Below are positions 29,152 to 38,154 of a stretch of DNA of 64,000 nt, one piece after another (within the stretch, counting starts at the first letter, position 1; every line of letters starts with the position of its first letter). Under the pieces are notes generated by a model. That model worked only from the letters and a program-made list of their open reading frames with translations. It was not told where the DNA came from and ran no database searches. This stretch comes from Ezakiella sp. GTDB lineage: Bacteria; Bacillota; Clostridia; Tissierellales; Peptoniphilaceae. A program made the position numbers and the translations under genes. Location: NCBI GenBank assembly GCA_022778715.1, contig JALFRW010000007.1:124001-188000 (forward strand), in the 5' to 3' direction.

Positions 29152-30272
29152 TTAATCAGCTCCCTGTTTAACTTCACATATTCTTTAATCTTATTTGCTG
29201 CAAACACCGCCTCTTCAACCGTGTTGTCTTCACAAAAAGAAATTCTAAGAGTCCCATTTAAGAAATCTTCCGGAACGCCAAGTGCCAAAAGTGTTCTGGA
29301 TTTTTTGTGTCCGTGACTTGCACATGCACTTGAAGTGTTTACAAAAATTTCATCGCCTTCAAGCATGTGTACAAGAGCCTCACCCTTAACTCGTTTAAAT
29401 GAAAGATTTAAAATGTTTGGCAAATTATTATTAGCCACATTCACACGCATATCGGGAATATCCGAGAGCCGTTTTAACATTTCTTCTCTCAGAATTTTCG
29501 TTTTATATATAAATTCTTCTTGCTTTTCCACAGCATATTTTAAAGCTTCGTAGCTCGCGAAAATACCTCCCACATTTTCTGTGGAAGATCTCATTTTCAT
29601 TTCTTGACCCCCGCCTAAAATTAGCGGTTTTATATCAGTCCCTTTAACATACAAAATTCCTGTACCCTTAAGCCCATGGAATTTATGTGGTGAAATTGAA
29701 ATGCCGTTTAAGTTGGCATGTTTTAAATCCACTTTAACTTTTCCAACTGCTTGCACATAATCAGAAAAAACAAGTACAGCCGGGTTTTTAGCTTTAGCAA
29801 GGTTTGCTATTTCTTCCACGTCGTTCACAGCCCCAATTTCGTTGTTTACTTTCATAATCGCTATAAGCTTTGTATTTTCTTTCATTGCATTTAGCACATC
29901 GCCAGCTAAAATGTTTCCATCTTTTGGCTCGATAAACGTAACTTCCACACCGCGTTCTTTTAAATATTCTGCCACATTATAGACAGCTGAATGCTCATAG
30001 CTCGTGGTAATTAAATGATCGCCCGGATTCAATACTCCTCGTAAAAAAGTATTTATAGATTCAGTTGCGCTTGAGGTAAAATATATTTCTCCATCTTCTA
30101 CATCAAGCAGTCGTTTAATCTTCTTTCTTGTTTCTTCAAGTTTAAAATGAATCTCTTCTCCAAAACTGTGTGGGGCAGAAGGATTTGCCCATAGAATTGT
30201 TTGTGCTTCTAAATAGGCATTTATAACATTATCATTTGGCTTGGTAGTTGCCGCATTATCCAAATATACCAT
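29148..30272 (-). CDS. Cysteine desulfurase (NifS/IscS family, ThiI-coupled)
   Basis: This PLP enzyme takes sulfur from cysteine and hands it to ThiI. I use the ATG at 30272 (374 residues, MVYLDNAATTKP): GGGTGA lies just upstream, and the promoter at 30289-30317 would start transcription near 30282, too late for the alternative ATG at 30284. The PLP lysine is in SPHKFHG (about residue 197), and the catalytic Cys is in SSACASHG (about residue 317). SSTENVGG matches the family. The ATGA overlap with thiI points to the NifZ-type role of tRNA thiolation rather than general Fe-S assembly. Confidence 0.93.
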   Translation of the reverse strand: MVYLDNAATTKPNDNVINAYLEAQTILWANPSAPHSFGEEIHFKLEETRKKIKRLLDVEDGEIYFTSSATESINTFLRGVLNPGDHLITTSYEHSAVYNVAEYLKERGVEVTFIEPKDGNILAGDVLNAMKENTKLIAIMKVNNEIGAVNDVEEIANLAKAKNPAVLVFSDYVQAVGKVKVDLKHANLNGISISPHKFHGLKGTGILYVKGTDIKPLILGGGQEMKMRSSTENVGGIFASYEALKYAVEKQEEFIYKTKILREEMLKRLSDIPDMRVNVANNNLPNILNLSFKRVKGEALVHMLEGDEIFVNTSSACASHGHKKSRTLLALGVPEDFLNGTLRISFCEDNTVEEAVFAANKIKEYVKLNRELIK

Positions 30273-30288
30273 ATAATCACCCATATTT

Positions 30289-30317
30289 ATGTTATCAAAT
30301 AATCGTTAAAATATCAA
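30289..30317 (-). promoter_or_regulatory. Promoter of desulfurase-thiI(-pot) operon
   Basis: Minus strand: -35 TTGATA (30312-30317), 17-base spacer, -10 TAACAT (30289-30294). The predicted leader is only about ten bases long. Confidence 0.75.
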
Positions 30318-30343
30318 TAGATTTAAGTCACAATCGGCTTTTC

Positions 30344-30375
30344 ATAAAAAATGCTTCAAAAAACTTGAAGCATTT
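30344..30375 (-). terminator. DUF2207 gene terminator
   Basis: Minus strand: AAATGCTTCAA, loop, TTGAAGCATTT, then TTTTTAT. The 11-pair perfect stem lies 4 bases past the gene end. Confidence 0.88.
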
Positions 30376-30378
30376 ATA

Positions 30379-32076
30379 TTATCTGCTGCCGCCGGATCCT
30401 CCTCCAAACGAGCCTCCTCCGCCACCGCTAAACGATGAACCTCCGGCGCCGGAAGAAAATGACGCCGCACTGTAAGCATTGCTTACATTATTGGAAAGCG
30501 AATTTGTAAGCAAAATCATATTGTACATATCAAATCCACTATATTCTGAATCGACTTTCGGATTCACAATTTTCAGTTGTTTATAAACTGTGTCCGCAAT
30601 TCCGAAAAAAGCCGCCCAAATCAAATATTCTTTCCAAAGTGCAACTTCTTTAACTTCTCTTTCGTGCAATAGTGAATAATCTTTAAGATACTTTTTAAAT
30701 CCCAAAATATTATTTCTCAGTTTCAAACCGTAGTCGCTATAATCCAAACCATCAAATTTGAAAAATAAAAATTTCTTTTTAACTGTTATAAAAGCTCCCA
30801 CTTCTTTTAAATATTGGTCCGAATGCTGTCTGATCAGCTCTTCAAAATTGGAGTACACGGACGGTTTCCTCTCAATATATTTGACAAATTCCTTTTCGCT
30901 TAACACTAAATCTTCGCCCGAAGCAGCAATCACCATGTTCCAAAGTTTCTCTTCCGCAGGATCCTCAAACGGTATTTTGTCGTCATGAATCTGAAGACTC
31001 AAACTGTCGTGTTTAAAAATTAATCCAACCTGATCTATCCTTTGACATAGTTTTCCTTCAAACACCCATTTCAAAATATATGCAGACACCACATTTTTGG
31101 TTTCATAGCCGATTTCACTCGCAACATCTGCAAAATTCTCTGCCGGAACCTCTCTGTAATACTCGACATCGTCTTCTTTAATTTTTTTTTCTTTAGGAAT
31201 ATTTTTGCCGGCTATCTTTCTAATTAATGCGGTTATAAAAAAAATAAAAAATAAAACAGGAGGAAAAAACCTAAAAACTGATTCATTTTCAGAAACCGTT
31301 TTCTTATTTCCATAATCATGCGTTTCATTTGTATTATTTATATTATTTGAAACAGCACCGTCCATCGCAAGGTTTATCAGCTCTTCGCTCGACCAATCTT
31401 TGCTATTTTGTGTAGCGAAATTCTGTCCGTCAAAAATAGAAAGCACCACCATATAGTTTGCCGCATTCATTGGCTCTTCTGTGTAAATGTGCAGATAATC
31501 TTCCAAAATTTCAGTTTGACCATGGTAACCGAATCCCCAAATTCGAGCGGTTGGATATTTGAACAAAAGACCAATGTCATTATAAATTTTTACGCTTGCC
31601 TTATCAATCGGATCCATATTTTCATTCAAAAATTTCCAATAAATGCCTTGCTTGCCATCTGTCAGATTAAATATAAAATTCGAAAAAGCGTATTCAATTG
31701 TAAAAGTGTGCGTGCCATAATCTCCATAACCGAAACAAATTTCAAATCCGTCATCTGTGTAATTGATTCCGTACTTGCCGGCCTTTTCTTCACGAGATGA
31801 ATTTATGTTCCAATCGTCCCTTCTCTCAAGCTCATTGCCATTCTTGTCATACACGTGATAATCAAGAAGTTCCATATTGCCTAAATTTCCGAACGAAAGA
31901 AAGTGCTCGGTACCATCATGAGTTGTAAAAGTTCTGGTATCTCTAATAGTTGCTGATCCATCTTCGTGCAGCCTTACCTCTATTTCAATCGACTCGATTG
32001 ACCCTGCATCAATCTTGGTTGTGGCGAACGAAAAAACAAGAAACAGTGATAAAATGATCGCCGATATCTTTTTCAT
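30379..32076 (-). CDS. DUF2207 domain membrane protein with Gly/Ser-rich tail
   Basis: The 565-residue protein has a signal peptide (to about residue 24). A long extracellular DUF2207-type region follows (IEVRLHEDGSATIRDTRTF, then GIYWKFLNENMDPIDKASV). A membrane helix near 270-290 leads to a cytosolic middle part, and a hydrophobic stretch lies near 490. The tail is repeats of SGGGGGSFGGGSGG. This architecture is common for DUF2207 proteins paired with LemA, as here, where lemA is 9 bases upstream. Function is unknown; an envelope role is inferred. Confidence 0.85.
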   Translation of the reverse strand: MKKISAIILSLFLVFSFATTKIDAGSIESIEIEVRLHEDGSATIRDTRTFTTHDGTEHFLSFGNLGNMELLDYHVYDKNGNELERRDDWNINSSREEKAGKYGINYTDDGFEICFGYGDYGTHTFTIEYAFSNFIFNLTDGKQGIYWKFLNENMDPIDKASVKIYNDIGLLFKYPTARIWGFGYHGQTEILEDYLHIYTEEPMNAANYMVVLSIFDGQNFATQNSKDWSSEELINLAMDGAVSNNINNTNETHDYGNKKTVSENESVFRFFPPVLFFIFFITALIRKIAGKNIPKEKKIKEDDVEYYREVPAENFADVASEIGYETKNVVSAYILKWVFEGKLCQRIDQVGLIFKHDSLSLQIHDDKIPFEDPAEEKLWNMVIAASGEDLVLSEKEFVKYIERKPSVYSNFEELIRQHSDQYLKEVGAFITVKKKFLFFKFDGLDYSDYGLKLRNNILGFKKYLKDYSLLHEREVKEVALWKEYLIWAAFFGIADTVYKQLKIVNPKVDSEYSGFDMYNMILLTNSLSNNVSNAYSAASFSSGAGGSSFSGGGGGSFGGGSGGSR

Positions 32077-32085
32077 ACTTTCTCC

Positions 32086-32628
32086 TTACCAGGACGGCAT
32101 ATCCTTTTTTGATGCAGTGTTTTGAAAATAATCTTCTTTGCTGAATCCAAAAATTCCGGCCACAATATTTGTTGGAAAAGTTTGAATTCCGGTGTTTAAT
32201 TTTGTAACATTGTCATTATAAATCATTCTGGACATTCTGACATTTTCTTCATATTTATCAACCGAACGCATAGTTTCTTTGTATACTTCAGACGCCTTTA
32301 AATCCGGATATGCTTCAGCCACAGCTATTAGCCTGCCCATTGCACTATTAAAAGCATTGTCGTCAGCTTCCACCTGTCCAACTTTTGACTCTTTATTGAT
32401 ATTTGCTCTTGCACTTGTAAGCTCCTTTAAAATGCCGGCTTCGTGTTCTGAATATTTTTTGGTTGCCTCAATCAAATTTGTTATTGCATCCCATCTTGAT
32501 TCCACTTGTGCTGCAATATTTCCCATTGCATTTCTTACCATTTCTCTCATTTTCACAAGACCATTGTAAGCAGAAATTGCATACAAAATAAAAAGCACAA
32601 GAACTCCTAATATAATCCATAAAGTCAT
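32086..32628 (-). CDS. lemA: LemA family membrane protein
   Basis: The 180-residue protein has one N-terminal membrane helix (residues 2-22) and a long helical bundle outside. It shows the family's start AYNGLVKMREMVRNAMGNIAAQVESRWDAI in pieces and the Ala/Glu-rich core around NAFNSAMGRLIAVAEAYPDLKAS. I chose the ATG at 32628 since AAGGAGGGAAAAGAT precedes it; an upstream frame extension of 25 codons has no ribosome site. A TATAAT box lies upstream near 32667. LemA proteins have no fixed function. The pairing with DUF2207 is conserved. Confidence 0.9.
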   Translation of the reverse strand: MTLWIILGVLVLFILYAISAYNGLVKMREMVRNAMGNIAAQVESRWDAITNLIEATKKYSEHEAGILKELTSARANINKESKVGQVEADDNAFNSAMGRLIAVAEAYPDLKASEVYKETMRSVDKYEENVRMSRMIYNDNVTKLNTGIQTFPTNIVAGIFGFSKEDYFQNTASKKDMPSW

Positions 32629-32752
32629 ATCTTTTCCCTCCTTGTTGCCACTTCTGTTGTGACTAATTATAATATACCCAAAATTTGATTCACTAAATTG
32701 CATGAATCGTTTTTAATAAAACTATCATGTTAAAATTGCAAAAAACTTACCA

Positions 32753-32778
32753 ACAAAAAAGCACACATAAGTGTGCTT
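32753..32778 (-). terminator. Terminator after lipoprotein 1
   Basis: Minus strand: AAGCACAC, loop TTAT, GTGTGCTT followed by TTTTG. The 8-pair perfect stem is downstream of the lipoprotein gene ending at 32805. Confidence 0.85.
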
Positions 32779-32804
32779 GAAAATTTTACGCATCTATTTT
32801 CTAA

Positions 32805-33644
32805 TTATTTCCCGAAAAACATTTCTTCATATAAATCTTTCAAATCCGCTTCATTTTCTTCGATGAATTTATCTATCTCGAGGGAATTTAATTCTTTTTT
32901 CCTTTCACTTATAATTGAATGCACATACTCCTTGTAATCGTCAAATGTTGCATCTTTTCCAAAAAGAGAAATGAATTTATCCTTACTTTCAACCCCGGAA
33001 ATATCCTTTAAAAAAGACGCTGCTGAAAAATCCTTACCTTTGAATTCATCCTTATATTTTTCAAACATTTCTACCAACCTATCATAATTTTCTTTTATAA
33101 TATCGGTGCGATCTGTTGCAGACAAATTTGGAAATTCTTTTTGCAATTTTCCCTTAGCATAGCTGATAAAATCGTCAACTTTGGCAAATTTATCAAATTC
33201 CATCGCATTTTCTTTTATATCATCTTCAAGTTCATCAAAAAATTCATCTACATCGCCCTTAGCTTCATGAATTTTGTAATATACATCTTCCAATCTATCT
33301 CTTTTTTTTTCGATAAATTCATCTATTTTTTCTTCGGAAAAGTCTTTAGCCTTAAAAAGTTCCGATTTTACATAATCTATAAAATCTTTAGAGTCTTTAA
33401 AATTTTGATTCACTTCTTCTCTTCCCATGGATTTGACTGAAACAATAATATCATCAAGCGCCTTTTTAATGTCTTCATCTTTATTAACTTCAGAATCTTT
33501 TTCATTTTTATTTTCATCAGATTTTTCTGTATCTTCTATTCTATTTGAGTGCATTTCGTCCCAGCCTTCCGGCTTATTAGTTCTCTCACAACCAAAAGCA
33601 AATAATGAAATACACAAAACTAATGCTAAAATTCTTTTCTTCAT
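32805..33644 (-). CDS. Lipoprotein of unknown function, paralogue of the next gene
   Basis: The 279-residue protein has the lipobox FAFGC (Cys19) after MKKRILALVLCISL. A short acidic linker follows (about 40 residues), then a highly charged helical part with repeated short units such as DFIDYVKSELFK and DFISYAKGKLQKEFPNL. The start at 33644 is set by AGAGGTGATGTT; a longer frame has no support. Signal peptide and C-terminal unit closely match the lipoprotein at 33747-34184, so the two arose by duplication. No known domain is seen; surface exposure is inferred from the lipobox. Confidence 0.75.
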   Translation of the reverse strand: MKKRILALVLCISLFAFGCERTNKPEGWDEMHSNRIEDTEKSDENKNEKDSEVNKDEDIKKALDDIIVSVKSMGREEVNQNFKDSKDFIDYVKSELFKAKDFSEEKIDEFIEKKRDRLEDVYYKIHEAKGDVDEFFDELEDDIKENAMEFDKFAKVDDFISYAKGKLQKEFPNLSATDRTDIIKENYDRLVEMFEKYKDEFKGKDFSAASFLKDISGVESKDKFISLFGKDATFDDYKEYVHSIISERKKELNSLEIDKFIEENEADLKDLYEEMFFGK

Positions 33645-33699
33645 AACATCACCTCTACAGTTAAAATATACCCAAAGTTCCAAGCTTATAATCGCACAA

Positions 33700-33727
33700 A
33701 TAAAAAAGCCCAGGAAATCCCGAGCTT
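33700..33727 (-). terminator. Terminator after lipoprotein 2
   Basis: Minus strand: AAGCTCGGG, loop ATTT, CCTGGGCTT, TTTTTA. The nine-pair stem contains two G-U pairs that work only on this strand. Confidence 0.75.
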
Positions 33728-33746
33728 GAAGTATATTTATAAGGTG

Positions 33747-34184
33747 TTATTTATGGTCAAATTCTGATGTGTAAAATTCAGTAAGATCATTATAATATTT
33801 TTTAATAATTTCTGTGTTTTCTCTGATTTTTAAATCAGGGTAGGTTTCGCTTAATTTTGCTTTTGCGTAGTCAACGAAGTCTCCGAATTTTTTAAATTCC
33901 AAATCAGTTTTCTTTTCTTTTACTTCAGCTTTTAAGTCTTCAAAGAATTTATCCAACTCAGCATCGTCGATGGCTGGTTTTTCTTCAGTAGCTTCTTCTG
34001 AAGTTTCTTCTTTGTTTTCTTCTGAAGTTTCTTCTGTTTTTTCTTCTGAAGCTTCTTCTTTGTTTTCTGTTTGTTCAGTTGCAGTAGGGTTTTTATCTTC
34101 TGTTTCAGTCGGTTTGTCGTTCTTAGCGCAACCAAAAGCAAACATCGTTACACATAAAGTCAGTGCTAAAATTCTTTTTTTCAT
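33747..34184 (-). CDS. Lipoprotein with Glu/Thr-rich linker, paralogue of the neighbouring lipoprotein
   Basis: The 145-residue protein has lipobox FAFGC (Cys19). About 55 residues of low-complexity linker follow, built from EETSEE, KTEE and similar units. One C-terminal unit FGDFVDYAKAKLSETYPDL ends in a few helical residues. That unit matches the one in the 32805-33644 protein. The long flexible acidic linker would hold the small domain away from the membrane through the cell wall. The ATG is preceded by GAGAGGTGAA. The linker DNA (GAAGAAACTTCTGAA-like) is internally repetitive and could change length by slippage. Confidence 0.78.
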   Translation of the reverse strand: MKKRILALTLCVTMFAFGCAKNDKPTETEDKNPTATEQTENKEEASEEKTEETSEENKEETSEEATEEKPAIDDAELDKFFEDLKAEVKEKKTDLEFKKFGDFVDYAKAKLSETYPDLKIRENTEIIKKYYNDLTEFYTSEFDHK

Positions 34185-34351
34185 TTAAAATTCACCTCTC
34201 TGACAAGTATAACAGATATTTTAGTATAGTACACTAAAAATTGGTTACATATTAACATGATATATATATGAATTTATATATATTTTTTGTTAAATTTATA
34301 ATAAAACAATATAAAATCCTAATTATAACACTTTCAAAATAATATTAAATT

Positions 34352-34383
34352 ATAAAAAAACAGAGCTTGTTTAACAAGCCCTG
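34352..34383 (-). terminator. Terminator after small secreted protein gene
   Basis: Minus strand: CAGGGCTTG, loop TTAAA, CAAGCTCTG, followed by seven T. Nine pairs including one G-U. Confidence 0.85.
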
Positions 34384-34392
34384 CTAAAAAAG

Positions 34393-34755
34393 TTACTTTT
34401 TAAATTCTACATTTCCGCCATAAGTAACGAGCCATTCTTTTGTTCCATCTGGATACAAGACTACTCTTTTACTTTCGATTGGAATTGACCCTTCGTAATA
34501 TTTATCAGAATAATGATATGTGCTTGGTGCATAAGCATCATATGGAATTACCATTGTAGCCGAAACATATTTTGTATCACCAACTGGTCCAAGAGTTTTT
34601 TGCGTTTTGCCGATTCTTTCTTTTTCGATTGCATTCATCATTACAAAATAATTTTGAGGTGCAAGTCTGTCAAATGAAGAAACGGCATGGATTGTTGATA
34701 CTGCAAAAGGTAGCAATAATAAGCAAACCATAAAAAGAGCTAATCTCTTTTTCAT
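34393..34755 (-). CDS. Small secreted protein with tyrosine-rich motif
   Basis: The 120-residue protein has a signal peptide (cleavage likely after ISTIHA, about residue 24). Near its end is PSTYHYSDKYYEGSI, then LVTYGGNV. This resembles segments in the proteins at 40787 (PTNFYYVDGEYSGTL...AIYEGWIY) and 43027 (PKTYFYNSHDFSGTL...VVYRGWVY). The shared pattern P-x-x-Y-x-Y-x(4)-Y/F-x-G-x-L/I suggests one small beta-rich secreted family. No function is known to me. AAAGGAGGTAAG precedes the ATG and it has its own promoter and terminator. Confidence 0.72.
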   Translation of the reverse strand: MKKRLALFMVCLLLLPFAVSTIHAVSSFDRLAPQNYFVMMNAIEKERIGKTQKTLGPVGDTKYVSATMVIPYDAYAPSTYHYSDKYYEGSIPIESKRVVLYPDGTKEWLVTYGGNVEFKK

Positions 34756-34806
34756 AATCTTACCTCCTTTTCGATTTCGAGATTTGGAATTCCTATCTCT
34801 ACTTTA

Positions 34807-34835
34807 AGTATAAAACCTTATGCGATGAAAAGCAA
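34807..34835 (-). promoter_or_regulatory. Promoter of the small secreted protein gene
   Basis: Minus strand: -35 TTGCTT (34830-34835), 17-base spacer, -10 TATACT (34807-34812). Confidence 0.7.
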
Positions 34836-34902
34836 GGATATTTATATTACCTTTATATTACATTCAAATTTTTGTCTTACTTTAAAATGTTGCTTTTTTT
34901 TT

Positions 34903-34908
34903 TATAAT
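34903..34908 (+). promoter_or_regulatory. -10 element of the asparaginase operon
   Basis: A TATAAT box lies 28 bases before the asparaginase ATG, after a T10 run. No good -35 is seen at 17 bases (TTTAAA is closest), so the assignment rests on the -10. Confidence 0.55.
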
Positions 34909-34936
34909 GAGTTAAACTACAACTAGAGGTGACCAA

Positions 34937-35911
34937 ATGAAAAATATTGTAATCGTGCTTACCGGAGGTACTATCGCAATGAGAATTGACCCAAATATCG
35001 GAGCGGCAATTCCATCTTTAAAAGCAGATGAATTAATAGGCGAGGTAAAAGCTCATATCAAAGGCACACAAATTATAGAAAGAGAATTGTTTAATATTCC
35101 AAGCGGACATGTTACTCCTGAAAAAATGGAACTTATAAAAAAGGCTGTCGAAGAAGCACTTGCCGATCCCGACAATGTTGGCGTAATTGTAACTCACGGC
35201 ACTGACACTTTAGAAGAAACCGCATACTTTCTAGATATCACAATCAACAACAAAAAACCAATTGTGGTAACCGGTGCAATGAGAAACGCAAGCGAACTCG
35301 GATATGACGGTGAGCTGAATTTGACCGCATCCATCGCCACCGTTTTAAATGAAGAAAGCAAAGGACTCGGCACTCTTGTAGTTATGAATAATGAAGTACA
35401 TAGCGCTGCGCAAGTTACAAAAACAAACACGCTTTCAGTAAACACTTTTAAGTCTCCGGAGTTTGGGCCACTCGGTATTATCGACAATGATGAAGTGCTA
35501 TATTACAGACGTGAAAAGTCGGTTAAGAAGATTTTGACTAGTCACATTGAGTCAAAAGTTGCTCTTGTGAAAATGGCTGCCGGTGTGGAAGGCGACATTA
35601 TTGATTTTTATGTTGACCACGGTTACAGAGGGATCGTAATTGAAGCTTTGGGTCGCGGAAACGTACCTCCTAAAACTCTTCCTGCAATAAATCGCGCACT
35701 TGAAAACAATATTCCAATCGTGCTTGTGAGCAGATGTGCAACCGGTCGCGTGCTAGGAAGCTACGGATACTTAGGCGGCGGTAAAGGATTATTTGAATCC
35801 GGCGTTATAAATGGAGGAGCCCTTCCTGGACAAAAAGCGCGCATTGCGCTCATGGCATTAATTGGTGCCGGCAAAAATAAAAACGAGATTGAAGACTTCT
35901 TCAAAATATGA
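34937..35911 (+). CDS. L-asparaginase, type I/II family
   Basis: Asparaginase hydrolyses asparagine to aspartate and ammonia. The 324-residue protein has the first catalytic motif LTGGTIA (Thr12 region) and the second HGTDTLEETA (Thr89, Asp90). KMAAGVEGDIID and VSRCATGRV complete the usual fold. There is no signal peptide, so it appears cytosolic. The ATG is preceded by AGAGGTGACC. The last four bases overlap the YprB-like nuclease gene (ATGA). It opens the only plus-strand operon in the middle of the window. Confidence 0.93.
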   Translation: MKNIVIVLTGGTIAMRIDPNIGAAIPSLKADELIGEVKAHIKGTQIIERELFNIPSGHVTPEKMELIKKAVEEALADPDNVGVIVTHGTDTLEETAYFLDITINNKKPIVVTGAMRNASELGYDGELNLTASIATVLNEESKGLGTLVVMNNEVHSAAQVTKTNTLSVNTFKSPEFGPLGIIDNDEVLYYRREKSVKKILTSHIESKVALVKMAAGVEGDIIDFYVDHGYRGIVIEALGRGNVPPKTLPAINRALENNIPIVLVSRCATGRVLGSYGYLGGGKGLFESGVINGGALPGQKARIALMALIGAGKNKNEIEDFFKI

Positions 35912-36786
35912 TAGAACTCTTTAACTACGAAACCGATTACACGAAAAACGCTTATAACCTTGATGGTGACATATATCTGGACATTGAAACCACCGGACTG
36001 AAAAAGTATTCGGACTACGCATGGGTGATTGGAGTTGGCGAGATTAAATCGGACAAAATCTTCGTTACTCAGATTTTTATTTCTTCACAAACGGATGAAA
36101 GAGAAAGCCTTTTAGCGTTAAATAAAATTCTAAAAGATAAATCGAGAATCATAACATTTAACGGTAATATATTTGATATTCCATTTTTAAAAGCACGTGC
36201 TAAGTTCTACGGCATAGAACTCAGCTTTCCTGAAAATGCGTATGACTTGTACGATGTTGTGCGCACAAACAATCGATATTTGATGATAAAAAGAATCAAT
36301 CTAAAAACGGTGGAAAAGTTTTTAAATATAGAGAGAAACGACCCTCTTGCGGGCAAGGACACTATGAGATTGTACAAAACAGTTGTAGAAACCGGCTATA
36401 CTTTTTTGAAGAAAACCCTTTTAAATCACAATTATCTAGATGTCAAAAATCTACCGTATGTAATGAATATTAATCAAGTGATTAACGACACCAAAAATAT
36501 TGACAGCAATTTTAAAACTGAAAATTATTATATTTTAAACGACAAGCTGATTGCAGAAATCGCCTCACAAAAAAAATTGCCAAAAATATCAATTTTTGAT
36601 AAAGAGTATTCCATCGTAGGAGAAAACACACGGCTTAAAATCTCCGTGAATTTGGAATCCAAGATTATTGACGGAAAAAAAGTGTACTATTTTTCCGACA
36701 GCAAAAAAGTTGTAAAAATTGATTTTATCTTTTATCCGATTCTAAAAGAAAAAATATGTAAGATAATTAAAACTATAAAAATTTAA
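35908..36786 (+). CDS. Ribonuclease-H-like 3'-5' exonuclease, YprB-like
   Basis: The 292-residue protein has the DEDD-type nuclease motif DIYLDIETTGL (about residues 21-31), the second acidic motif ITFNGNIFDIPFL, and GKDTMRLY further on, as in B. subtilis YprB's nuclease domain. Residues after about 190 are not recognised. The substrate is unknown; the fold implies single-stranded nucleic acid trimming. It is translated by coupling with asparaginase. A convergent terminator follows at once. Confidence 0.8.
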   Translation: MIELFNYETDYTKNAYNLDGDIYLDIETTGLKKYSDYAWVIGVGEIKSDKIFVTQIFISSQTDERESLLALNKILKDKSRIITFNGNIFDIPFLKARAKFYGIELSFPENAYDLYDVVRTNNRYLMIKRINLKTVEKFLNIERNDPLAGKDTMRLYKTVVETGYTFLKKTLLNHNYLDVKNLPYVMNINQVINDTKNIDSNFKTENYYILNDKLIAEIASQKKLPKISIFDKEYSIVGENTRLKISVNLESKIIDGKKVYYFSDSKKVVKIDFIFYPILKEKICKIIKTIKI

Positions 36787-36812
36787 GGCTACGATAATCG
36801 TAGCCTTATTAT
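36785..36812. terminator. Bidirectional terminator between converging genes
   Basis: AAGGCTACGA, loop TAA, TCGTAGCCTT followed by ATTATT. The ten-pair perfect stem lies between the YprB-like gene and pepC. The T-run is interrupted on both sides. Confidence 0.75.
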
Positions 36813-38146
36813 TATGCCAAAGATCCCATTGGATCCCACGGTTCTAACACAATTGCTTCTTGTTCGTATTCTTTAACGAATTTTTCATCAAGATACTTTT
36901 TGTTAATCACAATTTGATAGACATATTTGTCAAACCAATCTGAACTCATTACAAAGTGTCCTTTGTAACCGAATTTTTCACCCCATGAATTTTCAATTTT
37001 AAATCTTGTAGGTTTCCCGTCTTTAATATTTACACCGGTGAATGTCATTGCGTGTGTCATGCACGAATAACCATAATCAAGAGAATCTTCTTTGCTCATT
37101 TCGAGATCTACATTAAATAGCAAATCGGCTCTTGAAGCTTTTGTATCTAAAAGTGCCGCATCTTCCGTTTTAACCATATCCTTGCCCACATCGCATCCAA
37201 ACCAAACCGGATAGCCATCTTGAAGTTGTTTTACGCAAGCTTTCTTCAATTCTTCAACCGGTAAATTCAAATGTTTAACCGGCTTTCCTTCAATCACATT
37301 GCCCAAATATTTAATGGTATAGGTTTTACCATAAGGTTTATCTTTTGTTGGAGCATTGATGATTGAAATGAAATCGTCAATTTCAACTCCTATATATTTA
37401 TCGAAGAATGTGTGTGGCGTCAAATCTTTTTCTTCAATCAATTTATCGTCTTTGTCATGAAGCACGAGATCGAACTTTTCCGGAAGTTCCCCAAGAGTTG
37501 CTGTGAGCACTCTGTAAATGCCGTCCAGTGCTTCTTCTTTTATAGCCATCACGTCATCTTTTAATTTACCATCTTCGATAGCCTTTCTCAAAAGAACGGT
37601 GTATTTTGCCAAAACTTTTGACAAATATTTGTTTAGTTGATAAGTTGCGCTTGAAGTTTTGGTTTCCGGATAAGCATACTTTGGAACCACGCCGTATTTT
37701 TTAACCAAGTTCACAAACATATCCCATTGTCCGCCGTCTGATAGCATATTTTCCATCAAATATTGCATTGTTCTGTCGTCAATCGGTTCGTGAGCTTTTT
37801 CAATTACCGCTTCCAAATAATAATTGCTCTTTTCTAACTTGTCTACAAACATCATATAGCTTTGCGACAATTCGAAATTTTCCAAATTGTATTTTTTCAT
37901 CACTACATTTCTAAGAATGTTCAGTGAAGCAAAAAGCCAGCATCTACCGGATTGCTTTTGGTCTGTGACTGTGCCGTTTTTAATGTCCACATTGAAATTA
38001 AATGGTTCGTCTTTTAGTGCGTTTACATCAGTTGTAACTTTGTATATGCCATTAAATGTTGCAGCATTCATTGCAACAATATTGTTTTTATCTTTCAAAA
38101 AATTCTTTTCAAACTCGCTGATTTTATCTATACTTAAACTACGCAT
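36812..38146 (-). CDS. pepC: Aminopeptidase C (C1B family), copy 2
   Basis: PepC is a cytosolic bleomycin-hydrolase-type cysteine aminopeptidase working on short peptides. The 444-residue protein has the oxyanion Gln and catalytic Cys in DQKQSGRCW (Cys69), the His in CMTHAMTFTG and the Asn in KIENSWGE. I use the ATG at 38146 since GGAGGAATT precedes it. The other copy ends eight bases upstream, with its TAG inside this ribosome site, so the two are translated from one message. The tail DPMGSLA would fill the active-site groove as in relatives. Confidence 0.93.
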   Translation of the reverse strand: MRSLSIDKISEFEKNFLKDKNNIVAMNAATFNGIYKVTTDVNALKDEPFNFNVDIKNGTVTDQKQSGRCWLFASLNILRNVVMKKYNLENFELSQSYMMFVDKLEKSNYYLEAVIEKAHEPIDDRTMQYLMENMLSDGGQWDMFVNLVKKYGVVPKYAYPETKTSSATYQLNKYLSKVLAKYTVLLRKAIEDGKLKDDVMAIKEEALDGIYRVLTATLGELPEKFDLVLHDKDDKLIEEKDLTPHTFFDKYIGVEIDDFISIINAPTKDKPYGKTYTIKYLGNVIEGKPVKHLNLPVEELKKACVKQLQDGYPVWFGCDVGKDMVKTEDAALLDTKASRADLLFNVDLEMSKEDSLDYGYSCMTHAMTFTGVNIKDGKPTRFKIENSWGEKFGYKGHFVMSSDWFDKYVYQIVINKKYLDEKFVKEYEQEAIVLEPWDPMGSLA

Positions 38147-38154
38147 AATTCCTC

